Source: DAIOGN01 sp036745245
Lineage (GTDB): Bacteria; Zixibacteria; MSB-5A5; JAUVRN01
Reading direction: 5' to 3'
DNA length: 44,511 bases
NCBI GenBank assembly: GCA_036745245.1
Contig: DAIOGN010000007.1
Location: 1-44,511, forward strand
The notes under the pieces were generated by a model. The model saw nothing but the letters and a program-made list of their open reading frames with translations, did not search any database and had not been told where the DNA came from. Shown here in pieces: positions 16,192 to 25,474 of this stretch (position 1 is the stretch's first letter; the number at the start of each line of letters is the position of its first letter). The position numbers were made by a program, and so were the translations under genes.

Positions 16192-18600
16192 CTACCGCTT
16201 GCGCCGCTCTTGCTTGCGGCGATCGCTGGCCGCACGCGGCGCGGGGGCCAGAGCTTTGTTGATGGCATCGTGCACCGTGGCCACCGGCACAAACTCCAGC
16301 TCGTTGCGCACGTCCTTCGGAATCTCGACCAGATCTTTTATGTTGTCGCGCGGCATGATGACGCGCGTGATGCCCGCGCGGTGGGCCGCCAGCGACTTTT
16401 CCTTGAGGCCCCCGATGGGGAGCACATCGCCGGACAGATTGACTTCGCCGGTCATGGCCAGCTTCGCCAGGGGACGGCGTCCCGTGAGCAGCGAGGCAAG
16501 GGCCGTGGCCATGGTGACGCCCGCCGACGGGCCGTCCTTGGGGATGGCGCCCGACGGCACATGCACGTGCAGGTCGGACACCTCGAAGAAATCCGGCTGG
16601 ATACCGAACTCCTGTGCGTGCGCGCGCAGGTAGCTGAGCGCCGCCTGCACCGACTCGCGCATCACATCGCCCAGGTTGCCGGTGAGCATGAGATTGCGCT
16701 TTCCATTCATGCGACTCGCTTCCACAAAGAGGATTTCGCCGCCGGTGGGAGTCCAGGCCAGCCCCGGCACCACGCCCACGCGCGGCGGGCGGTCCATCTC
16801 GCGGAAATACTTCACGGGGCCGAGGAATTCGGAGAGGTTCTTCCCCGAGAGCGTGACCTTCTTCGCCTCTTCGGAGGCGACCTTCATGGCCACCTTGCGA
16901 CAGATGGTGGCGATCTGACGCTCGAAGTTACGCAGACCCGCCTCGCGCGTGTACTCGTTGATGAGCTGCGACAGCACGGGATCCGACACCTTCAAAGACG
17001 TCGGCTTCAGTCCATGGTTTTCGAGCTGACGGGGAATGAGGAACTGCCGCGCGATGTGAACCTTGTCGTAATCGGTGTAGCCGGGTAGTTCGATCACTTC
17101 CATCCGGTCGCGCAGCACGTCGGGGATGGCATACAGCACGTTGGCCGTGGTGATGAAGACCACCTTCGACAGGTCGAACGGCACGTCGACGTAGTGGTCG
17201 GCGAACGTGTTGTTCTGCTCCGGGTCGAGCACTTCGAGGAGGGCCGACGCAGGATCGCCCCGGAAGTCTTTGCCCACCTTGTCGATTTCGTCGAGCATAA
17301 AGATGGGATTGCACGTCCCCGCCCGCTTGATCCCTTGAATGATTCGACCGGGCAGGGCGCCGATGTAGGTGCGCCGGTGGCCGCGGATTTCGGCCTCGTC
17401 GTGCATGCCGCCCAGGCTGATACGCTCGAACTTGCGGCCCATGGCGCGCGCGATCGACTTGCCCAGCGACGTCTTGCCCACTCCCGGCGGCCCCACAAAA
17501 CAGAGAATGGGGCTCTTCGTGTCGGGCTTGAGTTTGCGCACGGCCAGGTACTCGAGAATGCGGTCCTTCACTTTTTCCAGATCGTAGTGGTCTTCGTGGA
17601 GCACCTGGCGGGCCTGCTTGATGTCGATGACGTCCTTGGAGGACACCGACCAGGGAATGTCCACGAGCCAGTCGAGGTAGGTGCGCGCCACGGTGTACTC
17701 CGCGGCGGACGGGTGCATCTTCTGGAGCCGATCCAGCTCTTTGCGTGCGGCCTCAGCGGCCAGTTGCGGCATGGCCGCCTTCTCGATCTTCGTCTGATAC
17801 TCTTCGTATTCGCGCTGCCGTTCGTCGCCCTCGCCCAGCTCCTTCTGAATCACCTTGAGCTGCTCGCGCAGGATGTACTCGCGCTGTGATTTCCCCATCT
17901 CGTGCGCGGCGTCCGACTGGATCTTGCGAGACAGCTCGAGCACTTCCACTTCTTTATGGATGCGGCGCGTCACCAGCTCGAGCCGCTCTCTCACCGGCAG
18001 GGTCTCGAGAATCTCCTGCTTCTCCTGCGTGGTGAGGTTGAGGCTGGTGGCCACCAGGTCGGCCAGCCGCGAAGGGTCGTCTGTGTTGAGCGCGGTGACG
18101 TGCAGCTCTTCCGTGAGGTACGGGGCCAGGTTTACGATGCTCTTTACCTGTTCCGTGAGATTGCGCGACAGGGCCTCGATCTCCACCGAGTTCTCGTCGG
18201 GCTCCGGCACCTCCACCTCGGTCACGCCGGCCACGATGTAGGGGTCGGTGCGGAGAATCCCCCGCATCTGGATGCGCGCCTGTCCCTGCACCAGGAAACG
18301 CACGGATCCATCGGGGAAGCGCAGCATCTTCACGATCTGCCCGGCGCAGCCCATGGTGTACAGCTCGTCGGGCCCCGGGTTGTCGGCTTCGGGATCGAGC
18401 TGCGCGAAGAGGCCGATCGTCTTGCCGCCCATGAGTGCTTCGTCGATCAGCTTGGCGTATCTCTGGTCGGAGATCACCAGGGGCGTCATCATGTACGGAA
18501 ACACCACCACTCCGCGCGTCGGCAGAATGGGCAGCGTGTCGAAGCGGGTGTCCTCCGACTTCGTCTCGGGGCCGGTTTCCGTGCGAACGGCGTTACTCAT
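16192..18600 (-). CDS. lon: ATP-dependent Lon protease
   Basis: 802 residues, full length for bacterial LonA. The N-terminal substrate-binding domain begins LPILPTRGVVVFP. The AAA+ domain has Walker A GPPGVGKTS near residue 370, Walker B IFMLDEIDK and the SLGGMHDEAEIRGHRRTYIG loop. The protease domain carries the catalytic serine in PKDGPSAGV and the lysine in GGLKEKSLAA about 43 residues later. It degrades misfolded and regulatory proteins in the cytoplasm. The ATG at 18600 lies inside the last codons of hsp20 (8-nt overlap), so the two are co-translated. The C-terminal tail (ASDRRKQERRKR) is strongly basic. Confidence 0.98.
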   Translation of the reverse strand: MSNAVRTETGPETKSEDTRFDTLPILPTRGVVVFPYMMTPLVISDQRYAKLIDEALMGGKTIGLFAQLDPEADNPGPDELYTMGCAGQIVKMLRFPDGSVRFLVQGQARIQMRGILRTDPYIVAGVTEVEVPEPDENSVEIEALSRNLTEQVKSIVNLAPYLTEELHVTALNTDDPSRLADLVATSLNLTTQEKQEILETLPVRERLELVTRRIHKEVEVLELSRKIQSDAAHEMGKSQREYILREQLKVIQKELGEGDERQREYEEYQTKIEKAAMPQLAAEAARKELDRLQKMHPSAAEYTVARTYLDWLVDIPWSVSSKDVIDIKQARQVLHEDHYDLEKVKDRILEYLAVRKLKPDTKSPILCFVGPPGVGKTSLGKSIARAMGRKFERISLGGMHDEAEIRGHRRTYIGALPGRIIQGIKRAGTCNPIFMLDEIDKVGKDFRGDPASALLEVLDPEQNNTFADHYVDVPFDLSKVVFITTANVLYAIPDVLRDRMEVIELPGYTDYDKVHIARQFLIPRQLENHGLKPTSLKVSDPVLSQLINEYTREAGLRNFERQIATICRKVAMKVASEEAKKVTLSGKNLSEFLGPVKYFREMDRPPRVGVVPGLAWTPTGGEILFVEASRMNGKRNLMLTGNLGDVMRESVQAALSYLRAHAQEFGIQPDFFEVSDLHVHVPSGAIPKDGPSAGVTMATALASLLTGRRPLAKLAMTGEVNLSGDVLPIGGLKEKSLAAHRAGITRVIMPRDNIKDLVEIPKDVRNELEFVPVATVHDAINKALAPAPRAASDRRKQERRKR

Positions 18601-19042
18601 CGGTTTCGATCTCGATTAAGTGAGGTCCGGTCCCGTCCTTGGAGCGCTTCAGGATCTTGATCTCCAGGAATCCGTCGCGATAGTGCGCCTGGATGGAATC
18701 GGGGTCGACGTTTTCATGGAGGTAGAGATTGCGCTCGAAGGGCCCAAAGTTCACTTCCATGTTTCGGTAGGCCATGTCGGCCTTGTCGCGAAACAACCGG
18801 CGCTCGCCAGAGAGCTTGAGAATATTTCCCTTCAGTGTCAGCTGAACCTCTTCCTTTCGCACGCCCGCCAGCTCCACCAGAATGATCATCTCGTCGGTGG
18901 ATTCGAACACATCTGTATTGGGCCGCCAGGGGCGTCCCACCCAGGCGTGGCCAGGGCGGGCCACTAAAGACTCGAACTGACCCTCCATCTCGGAGGTCAC
19001 ATGGTCGAGGTCTCGGTGTTCCTTTTTCTTCGGGTCGGACAT
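18593..19042 (-). CDS. Small heat-shock protein, Hsp20/alpha-crystallin family
   Basis: 149 residues from the ATG at 19042, preceded by GGAG; the longer frame upstream has a Pro/Gly-rich, unlikely N-terminus. The alpha-crystallin domain spans about residues 45-140: PNTDVFESTDEMIILVELAGV, LKGNILKLSGERR, FGPFERNLYLHENVD, ending with YRDGFLEIKILK. Such proteins hold unfolding proteins as oligomers without ATP. The stop overlaps lon by 8 nt, pairing a holdase with a protease in one message. No CIRCE-type repeat is seen in the 84-bp space before it. Confidence 0.92.
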   Translation of the reverse strand: MSDPKKKEHRDLDHVTSEMEGQFESLVARPGHAWVGRPWRPNTDVFESTDEMIILVELAGVRKEEVQLTLKGNILKLSGERRLFRDKADMAYRNMEVNFGPFERNLYLHENVDPDSIQAHYRDGFLEIKILKRSKDGTGPHLIEIETDE

Positions 19043-19126
19043 GGTTGGCTCCGGGCTCGCCGGGGGGGGCCCACCCACAGTGTGTCGGCTGGTTGGCGCC
19101 CCGGCCTGACGGCCCATATCAACAGC

Positions 19127-20200
19127 TTACACGTTGAATCGAAAATAGATCACGTCCCCATCCCGAACAACGTAATCCTTGCCTTCGAGGCGAAACCGGC
19201 CTGCCTGTTTGGCCCCGGCCACGCCCTTGTGGGCAATGTAGTCGTCGTAGGGAATTACTTCGGCGCGAATGAAACCGCGGGCGATGTCGGAGTGGATCAC
19301 ATCCGCTGCTTCCACAGCGGTGGCGCCTCCGGGGATGGTCCAGGCGCGCACCTCGGGATCTCCGGCCGTGAAGTAGGAGATGAGCCCGAGCAGTCCGTAG
19401 GAGGCGCGAATCATTCGACCCAGCGCCGGCTCCGCAATGCCCAGGTCGGAGAGAAACGCCGCGCGCTCCGCGTTGTCGAGTTGAGCGATTTCCATTTCGA
19501 TCTGGGCGCACAGCACCACGGCGGCGGATTGATCCGCCGCGAGCCGCTCCTGCCAGCTTGACTCCAGCGTGGTGGACTCGGCCAGCTGGTTCTCCCCCAC
19601 GTTGATCACCACCAGAAGTGGTTTCACCGTGAGAAAACCGAATCCTCGCAGGCGTTGCAGTTCCTCGCGGGACAATTCGAGAGAGCGAAGGGACCGCTCG
19701 GCCTCGAGGTGCGTACGGCAGCGAATCAGAGTCTTCTGCTCCAGCTCGAGGAGCTGGTCCTTCTTCACCTTGAGCGTGCGCTCGAGCCGGTCCAGACGCG
19801 TTTCCACGGTGGCCAGATCCGCCAGCACCAGGGCCGTCTGCAGGTCGGAGAGATCCCGGCGGGCGTCCACCGAGCCGCGCGGATGCGCCACCACATCGCT
19901 TTCAAACGCGCGGATCACGGCCACCAGCGCGTCGCACGCGCGAATTTCGGCGGGGACTTTCGACTCCATGTCGGCCGCCTGCGATGGATCGGTGGCCACG
20001 CCGCCCCAGTCGAGATACTCGACCTCCGCCGGAGTGTTCTTCTTCGGATGCACAATGGCAGCGAGTTCAGCCAACCGGCGGTCGGGCACCTTCACGACGG
20101 CGCGCAACGCTCCACTGCCGGCTGTGGGAGCCGCTCCGGTGGCGGCCCGGAAGAGCGTGGTCTTACCCGATTGTGCGGGTCCGATGATTCCCAGGTGCAT
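19127..20200 (-). CDS. ychF: YchF/Ola1-type GTPase/ATPase
   Basis: 357 residues. G1 loop GPAQSGKTTLF (residues 7-17); the nucleotide-specificity position is NVGE (near residue 202), the departure from NKxD that defines this family and allows ATP use. A coiled-coil insertion covers about 120-180 (RLDRLERTLKVKKDQLLELEQK). The C-terminal TGS domain includes AWTIPGGATAVEAADVIHSDIARGFIRAEV (in part) and ends DGDVIYFRFNV. It binds ribosomes or redox-stress targets in other bacteria. It lies 12 nt after gcvT and is probably co-transcribed. Confidence 0.93.
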   Translation of the reverse strand: MHLGIIGPAQSGKTTLFRAATGAAPTAGSGALRAVVKVPDRRLAELAAIVHPKKNTPAEVEYLDWGGVATDPSQAADMESKVPAEIRACDALVAVIRAFESDVVAHPRGSVDARRDLSDLQTALVLADLATVETRLDRLERTLKVKKDQLLELEQKTLIRCRTHLEAERSLRSLELSREELQRLRGFGFLTVKPLLVVINVGENQLAESTTLESSWQERLAADQSAAVVLCAQIEMEIAQLDNAERAAFLSDLGIAEPALGRMIRASYGLLGLISYFTAGDPEVRAWTIPGGATAVEAADVIHSDIARGFIRAEVIPYDDYIAHKGVAGAKQAGRFRLEGKDYVVRDGDVIYFRFNV

Positions 20201-20212
20201 GGAGCGGCCGCT

Positions 20213-21307
20213 CTAGCGGTGCGAGCCCTGCGTGTAGAACGGTGGCTTGATGACTTCGCCCGGCTCGCGTCGATCGCGAATTTCAACCTCCAGCCGCGTG
20301 CCCACGGAACTCAGTTCGGAGGGTACGTAGGCGGTGGCGATACCGCACCGAAGCGTTGGTGAAAACACTCCCGAACACACCTGACCCACCGCCCGGCCGT
20401 CGTGCACCACGTTGTAATGCTCGCGCGGAATGGCCTTTGGGCCCAGCCTGAGGCACACGAGCTTGCGGACGGGTCCCTTCTCCTTCATGGAGGCGATGGC
20501 CGGCCGTCCCAGGAAGTCGCGCTTGTCGAGTTTGCAGATCCAGCCCAGGCCCGCCTCGATGGGGTTGGTGTGCAGGTCGATTTCGTGACCATACAGCGCG
20601 TACTTCATCTCGAGGCGCAGGGAATCGCGGGCGCCCAGTCCCACGAGGGTGAGGCCGAAGCTCGCCCCCTCGCGCACTGCCGAGTCCCAGAGTTCTACAG
20701 CCGCTCTATTGGGGCAGTAGATTTCAAAACCATCCTCGCCCGTGTATCCCGTGCGCGAAAACAGCAGTCGGTGCCGGCCAAAGCGCCCTTCGGCGCAGGT
20801 ATAGAACTTCATGTCGGCCAGGGGGGCGTCGGTCATCCTGCTCACAACCTCTTCCGCGCGCGGTCCCTGAATGGCCAGGAGTGCGGTCTGATCCGACTCA
20901 TTCTGAACCGCCGCGTTCGTGGGGGCATGTCGTTCCAGCCACTCCAGATCTTTTTCGATGTTGGATGCGTTGATCACGAGCAGGTAGGAGTCGGCCAGCC
21001 GGTACACCAGAAGGTCGTCTACGATGCCGCCCTCCGGCGTGCACATGGCCGAATACTGCACCTGACCCACCGCCAGCGCCGAAACGTCGTTGGTGGTGAC
21101 TTTTTGAAGAAACTCCATGGCCGCAGGACCGGTCACCCTGGCCTCGCCCATGTGCGAGAGATCGAACAGGCCCACGGCTGTGCGTACCGCCTCGTGCTCC
21201 TTCTGGATGCTGGAGTAGGACAGCGGCATGGAGTAGCCGGCAAAGGGCACCATGCGGGCCCCGGCGGCTACGTGCCGGGCCGTCAGTGGCGTAAGTTTCT
21301 CAACCAT
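20213..21307 (-). CDS. gcvT: Glycine cleavage system T protein (aminomethyltransferase)
   Basis: 364 residues from the ATG at 21307 with AGGAG 6-7 nt upstream. N-terminus LTPLTARHVAAGARMVPFAGYSMPL; folate-binding features include LFDLSHMGEARVTGP, YTGEDGFEIY and GLGARDSLRLEMKYALYG; the glycine-cleavage barrel domain closes with KPPFYTQGSHR. It transfers the aminomethyl group from H-protein to tetrahydrofolate, releasing ammonia. gcvH and gcvP are not in the window; upstream the strand changes to pilin genes, so gcvT appears separated from them. No glycine riboswitch is recognised in the leader. Confidence 0.95.
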   Translation of the reverse strand: MVEKLTPLTARHVAAGARMVPFAGYSMPLSYSSIQKEHEAVRTAVGLFDLSHMGEARVTGPAAMEFLQKVTTNDVSALAVGQVQYSAMCTPEGGIVDDLLVYRLADSYLLVINASNIEKDLEWLERHAPTNAAVQNESDQTALLAIQGPRAEEVVSRMTDAPLADMKFYTCAEGRFGRHRLLFSRTGYTGEDGFEIYCPNRAAVELWDSAVREGASFGLTLVGLGARDSLRLEMKYALYGHEIDLHTNPIEAGLGWICKLDKRDFLGRPAIASMKEKGPVRKLVCLRLGPKAIPREHYNVVHDGRAVGQVCSGVFSPTLRCGIATAYVPSELSSVGTRLEVEIRDRREPGEVIKPPFYTQGSHR

Positions 21308-21380
21308 AAGGACTCCTAAGCAACGCCCGGGACCGGGGCGGGCAAGCCGGATCGGGGGAGGAGTTTGGGAACTGCCCAAC

Positions 21381-21402
21381 ATTATGGCACGCTTCCCATA
21401 AT
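21381..21402. promoter_or_regulatory. Inverted repeat between gcvT and pilin operon
   Basis: ATTATGG (21381-21387) and CCATAAT (21396-21402) form a perfect 7-bp inverted repeat with an 8-nt spacer, 75 bp upstream of gcvT. Possible operator. The rest of 21308-21643 shows no gene. Confidence 0.4.
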
Positions 21403-21643
21403 CTGCGCAGACTGCTCAACTTCAGAACACGGTTCCTGTGAAGCCGGAGCTGTCGCGGCTGCCGCGGAGGCTCCAGGCCTTTCTTCGTACCCCGAATGCC
21501 GCAACGAGTTACGAGGGCGCCACGGGTTGGGAAGATGAAGCACCCTGCCGATACACTGAATGCGAGCAGTGTCTGCTGTGGGCACGCCGCTTGAATAGTT
21601 CAACGCTTGGCAATCGGCGCAGTGACGCCGGAAAGGTACGACC

Positions 21644-22237
21644 ATGAGCAAGGCACGAGTTCTCACAGATCGATCGCGACGCCGCCAGAGCGGATTCACG
21701 ATCGTTGAGATGCTGATCGCCGCGCTCATTCTCGGCCTGGTGATGACCGCGGGGTTCCGCTTCTACGCCCGTATGCACCAGGCGGCCATGGCGCAGGATA
21801 CGGTGTCGGAGCTGCAGTTCCAGGGACGCAACACCCTTCGCGACATGCGCAAGACCGTCCGCCAGGCCGGCTACAATCTCACGGGACATCCGGCCTACCA
21901 GATCAAGACCGACACGCTGGCCGTGTACTACAGCCTCACCAAGCCCGTGGACACCGTGCTGTACTACATGACGGAATTCACCACCACGGACTACAGCAAG
22001 ATGATCAATCAGCCCACGGGGAAGAAGTTGTACCGGCTCATGAAGCAGACCAACGGAGGCGCTGCCACGCTGTACGCGGACTACGTGAACTCCTTCCAGG
22101 CCGTGGCCGTGGACGCCAGGAATGTGGTCCTCACCATTACAGTGCAGTCCGATCGACCGGACGACAAGTACACGCCAAACAACGGGTATCGCACCTACAC
22201 GCAGGGTGAACGCGTGATGATGCGGAATATCACATGA
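21644..22237 (+). CDS. PilW-type minor pilin (type IV prepilin)
   Basis: 197 residues; GGAAAGG precedes the ATG. A short basic leader (RSRRRQSG) ends in the prepilin peptidase site G|FTIVEMLIAALILGLVM with Glu at +5, then an amphipathic helix. The globular part (LQFQGRNTLRDMRKTVRQAGYNL) has the PilW-like pattern of a conserved RxxGYN after the pilin helix. Minor pilins prime pilus assembly and control adhesion. It overlaps the next gene by ATGA. Family is certain; the PilW subtype is by pattern and order. Confidence 0.85.
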   Translation: MSKARVLTDRSRRRQSGFTIVEMLIAALILGLVMTAGFRFYARMHQAAMAQDTVSELQFQGRNTLRDMRKTVRQAGYNLTGHPAYQIKTDTLAVYYSLTKPVDTVLYYMTEFTTTDYSKMINQPTGKKLYRLMKQTNGGAATLYADYVNSFQAVAVDARNVVLTITVQSDRPDDKYTPNNGYRTYTQGERVMMRNIT

Positions 22238-23736
22238 AAGCAGGTGGTTCGATGAAACTGTCCCGCAACGAACGTGGCAGCGCGATTCTCCTGGCCCTCG
22301 CCCTGATCGTGATGTTTTCGGGCATCGGGCTCATGGTGCTCAATCGCGCCAACACAGACACCGATCTGTCGTTCAACCAGGTGCACTACGACCAGGCCTT
22401 CTGGCTGGCCGACGCCGGCGCCGAACGCGCCGTGGCGCAGCTGAAGGACTCGGCGATCTGGCGTACGGGCTACCCCAACACGGCTCTGGGGGAAGGCACG
22501 TACTCGGTGTCGGTGGCCGACAGTCTGACGGACACCAGCCTCGATGACCGCGTGCGTCTCGTCGCGCTGGGCAAGCGTGGCGAAGCCGCCGGCGGCGTGG
22601 AAGTGATCATGGGTCCGGCCGGGTACCACCCGCTGTACGACCATGCGATCTACGCGGGCAACTACTGGGAGCACGATTCCAAGCCCGATTCGGTGCCCTA
22701 CGCGGATACCATGAAGTTCAGCGGCACGGGTGGCGACGGCGACATCATCAACGGTGACATCTTCTTCAACGGCAACGTTAAGACCACAGGCAGTGCCACG
22801 ATCAATGGCTCGGCCGAGGCGGGTGGCAACTACACGGGGAATGCCCCCACGGCCGGCTCCACGACCAATGTGGACTATCTGGAACCCCCAGACTTGGCAG
22901 CCATGAACTACGAGACCATCGCCAACTACAAGGTCAATTCGTCGTCCCCGTGGGACGGCAGCGGCCGGATCGCCTCATCGGATCCGCGGCACATCTTCGT
23001 GCGGAATTTCCGTACGGACCTGAAGCCCCCGGGCGTGAGCAGTTCTTCGTACACCTTCAGCAACACCAACTACTTCTGGGGCGACCCGTGGGAGGGCTCC
23101 GACCTGGCGGAAGTGTCGGTGCCGGCTGCCGGCAACAATAAGGTGTACTTCGTGGACGGCAACCTGTGGGTCGAGCCCGACGGCACGACGTCGCAACTGA
23201 AGAACAGCCCCACCGGAGGCACCCATATCACGGTGGTGGTGAAGGGTAACATTTACTTTTCGGACAATCTGCTGTACGACAAGCCCACCCAGGACGGCAT
23301 CGCCTTCGTGGCTATGACCGACAAGGAAAGCTACGACGACAAGGACAACGATGGCAAATTCGACGCTGGAGAAGCGATTCTCCACGACGACGGTGACGGT
23401 ATCTACGAAGGGCCGGCGGAGGGCTCTGGCAACGTCTGCTTCGGCGACCCCAACGGCGGTCCGCTGGGTCACGTGTACGGATTCCTGTATGCCGACAACG
23501 ACTTCAAGGACTACGTGCTGGCCCCGGGTGGCGAGCCGCTCGACTTCGAAGTCACCGGCACCATGTCGGCCGGAAATGACCTCGACATCCGTCGCGACCT
23601 CGTGGGCGGACATGCGCAGATGCGGGTGAATCACGACACGCGCCTGCGTGACGGCGTATTGGACCTGCCCGGACTCCCGTCCGGCACCGGCGCCGGTGCA
23701 AGCGGTCTGGTGGTACTTTCCTGGCGCGAGCTTTAG
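22234..23736 (+). CDS. PilX-like pilus-assembly protein with calcium-type loop
   Basis: About 500 residues; the ATG at 22234 overlaps the previous stop, with an ATG at 22252 (AGGTGG upstream) equally possible. The N-terminus NERGSAILLALALIVMFSGIGLMVLNR is the PilX N-terminal type, one helix without the classic cleavage glutamate, followed by AFWLADAGAERAVAQL typical of the group. The long C-terminal region is Gly/Asn/Asp-rich and beta-like. Near residue 370, DKDNDGKFDAGEAILHDDGD (EF-hand-like) could bind calcium, as in PilY1-type pilus proteins. PilV, FimT and PilY partners are absent here, so the set is minimal. Terminator follows. Confidence 0.8.
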   Translation: MKAGGSMKLSRNERGSAILLALALIVMFSGIGLMVLNRANTDTDLSFNQVHYDQAFWLADAGAERAVAQLKDSAIWRTGYPNTALGEGTYSVSVADSLTDTSLDDRVRLVALGKRGEAAGGVEVIMGPAGYHPLYDHAIYAGNYWEHDSKPDSVPYADTMKFSGTGGDGDIINGDIFFNGNVKTTGSATINGSAEAGGNYTGNAPTAGSTTNVDYLEPPDLAAMNYETIANYKVNSSSPWDGSGRIASSDPRHIFVRNFRTDLKPPGVSSSSYTFSNTNYFWGDPWEGSDLAEVSVPAAGNNKVYFVDGNLWVEPDGTTSQLKNSPTGGTHITVVVKGNIYFSDNLLYDKPTQDGIAFVAMTDKESYDDKDNDGKFDAGEAILHDDGDGIYEGPAEGSGNVCFGDPNGGPLGHVYGFLYADNDFKDYVLAPGGEPLDFEVTGTMSAGNDLDIRRDLVGGHAQMRVNHDTRLRDGVLDLPGLPSGTGAGASGLVVLSWREL

Positions 23737-23749
23737 GCTTGTGCCCTGG

Positions 23750-23790
23750 CGCCCGGCGGTCCCAGACAGCCGCCGGGCGTCTTTGATTTT
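23750..23790 (+). terminator. Rho-independent terminator of pilin operon
   Basis: Stem CGCCCGGCGG/CCGCCGGGCG (23750-23759 with 23770-23779), 10-nt loop, then TCTTTGATTTT. Confidence 0.85.
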
Positions 23791-23848
23791 CTGCTTCGAT
23801 TGAAAGAGCCTTGCGGAGAGACTGGGATTCTAACCCGGGCAAAACAAA

Positions 23849-25474
23849 CTAGATCCGCCATCCCAGTTCAAAGTACAACTCGCTGGACTTGAGTTGCTCA
23901 TCCAGATACTGCCTGAAGCTGCCTGACAGGAAGTAGCGCGTGCCAAGGGACTTCGTCGTGGCCGCTTCGACGTAGTAGTTCGTCGTGGTGACGGTGGCGC
24001 TGGTGTAGGTGTACACGCCGCCGGATGCGCTGAGGAAAAAGCCTCGCGCCACCGGGAACCTGTAGCTCAGCACGGGGCGATAGCCGGTGGTGAGTCCTGC
24101 GTCCACGATGGACAGGCTCATCCAGATGGAGTGGCGCGACCACGGGAAGCGGTTCAGACGCGCAGAGAACGAGACAAAACGGCTCTCCACCGAATCGGAT
24201 TCGCGCAGTCGAATCCCCCCATCCGCACGCAGGTACAGCCGGGTCCAGGGCGAAATGCGCATGCCGGCGCGCCAGCCGCGGTGCGTATCGCTGTCGAACA
24301 GGCTGTCCGGGATGTCGCGTGTGTCGGCGTAACGGTAGTTCTGGCGTGAATCGTAGGACACGTCGAGACCGAAGGCCCGACCAAGATTGGCGGTGAACAT
24401 CGAGTACAGATTCGACAGGCTGAAATTCTCACCCGTCTCCTCGTATCGCCAGTCGCGGTTGTAATCCACCTCGGCCGACTGGTAGAAGGAGAATCGGCTG
24501 CCGTAGTTGTACACCCCCTGCACGTACAGGAAGTCGCGGCTCACCGTGCCACCCTCGTATTGAGTGGACAACGCACCCGAGAGGACCAGTCGATGGGCCG
24601 CAGGTTCACCAAACTCATAGGCAGCGAACAGGCCTGCTTTGCGGCTCTCGGAATCGAACTTCGATGTCTGAGGATCGGGGGTGGCGCCCAGGGCCACGCC
24701 GGTGCGGAAGCGTCGGTTCAGGTTGTAAAGAAAGAATCCGCCGTCGATGTAGCCCATGCCGCGCACGTCATTGACCAGCACGCGGCCGATGCCCCACTGC
24801 GAGCCGCCCTCGCGGGAGCCGGACACAAGCGCGAACTCGAAGATGCGGTTGCTCCACTCTTCGGGAGCCTGGCCTGAGGCCGGAGGAGACGTGCGGTGGT
24901 AGTAACGTGTGCGGTGCCGGAACAGGAGGTGCGTGTTCCAGCCGTTGATGTTGTGCATCTCCAGGTGAGTGCGGAGGCCGGGCTGGATCCAGGAGGCCTC
25001 CGATTCGGTGAGGTCGCTGCGGCCGTAGAACTGAAACGAAATGTCGCCCTCGAAGATGTTGCGCGTCCGTGGCGGTCGCCCGGGCTCTGCCCCGCCAGGG
25101 GTGACGACCGCCGGCGCCGGTGAGGTGGGCTGCACTCTTGCAGTCACCGTGGCAGGAACAAGGACCTGGTCGCCCGACTTGAGCTGAACCCCCGGCTCGA
25201 CCACGGTGGCGGCCGCCGACTTCGAGGCGGTCTGGCCGATGACTACGTGGGCCACGGTTTGGCCTGCGCGGATCACGGCCAGTGTATCACCGGATGAGAG
25301 CCCGATCGCTGAGCCGGCGTCGATGTACACACCCTCCGCAGCTACGTAGCTGATCCGTGCCGTCTGCTTCTCAGCCGGGGCGGCCTGCAGCCCGGTCGAT
25401 TCTCCGATCGGCCAGGCCAGGGCGGCCAGCAGTGCGGCAGCGCCGCGACTCCACCTGTGCAGAATTGCCTGCAC
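23849..25474 (-). CDS. Outer-membrane beta-barrel, predicted porin of the multiheme electron conduit
   Basis: 541 residues from a GTG at 25474 that overlaps the stop of the 22-heme gene (TAGTG). The start gives a signal peptide (RGAAALLAALAWPIGESTG). Residues about 37-110 (VAAEGVYIDAGSAIGL, GDTLAVIRAGQTVAHVVI) look like a small periplasmic beta domain of the FlgT-C/SH3 kind. After a Pro-rich linker, residues about 165-541 alternate aromatic and polar residues in short strands (HLLFRHRTRYYHR; YNRDWRYEETGENF; DSRQNYRYADTRDI) and end in WRI with an aromatic near the C-terminus, as outer-membrane barrels do. Last gene of the operon. Porin-cytochrome complexes need such a barrel to sheath hemes across the membrane; that role is inferred from context. 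Confidence 0.8.
   Translation of the reverse strand: MQAILHRWSRGAAALLAALAWPIGESTGLQAAPAEKQTARISYVAAEGVYIDAGSAIGLSSGDTLAVIRAGQTVAHVVIGQTASKSAAATVVEPGVQLKSGDQVLVPATVTARVQPTSPAPAVVTPGGAEPGRPPRTRNIFEGDISFQFYGRSDLTESEASWIQPGLRTHLEMHNINGWNTHLLFRHRTRYYHRTSPPASGQAPEEWSNRIFEFALVSGSREGGSQWGIGRVLVNDVRGMGYIDGGFFLYNLNRRFRTGVALGATPDPQTSKFDSESRKAGLFAAYEFGEPAAHRLVLSGALSTQYEGGTVSRDFLYVQGVYNYGSRFSFYQSAEVDYNRDWRYEETGENFSLSNLYSMFTANLGRAFGLDVSYDSRQNYRYADTRDIPDSLFDSDTHRGWRAGMRISPWTRLYLRADGGIRLRESDSVESRFVSFSARLNRFPWSRHSIWMSLSIVDAGLTTGYRPVLSYRFPVARGFFLSASGGVYTYTSATVTTTNYYVEAATTKSLGTRYFLSGSFRQYLDEQLKSSELYFELGWRI

Noticed and set aside
15763..17088. Plus-strand open frame (441 codons) opposite lon
   Set aside because: Antisense shadow of a high-GC gene; the translation is Arg/Ala/His-rich with no family features.
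21308..21480. Glycine riboswitch before gcvT
   Set aside because: No GGAGAG-type aptamer core or paired aptamers can be found in the leader.
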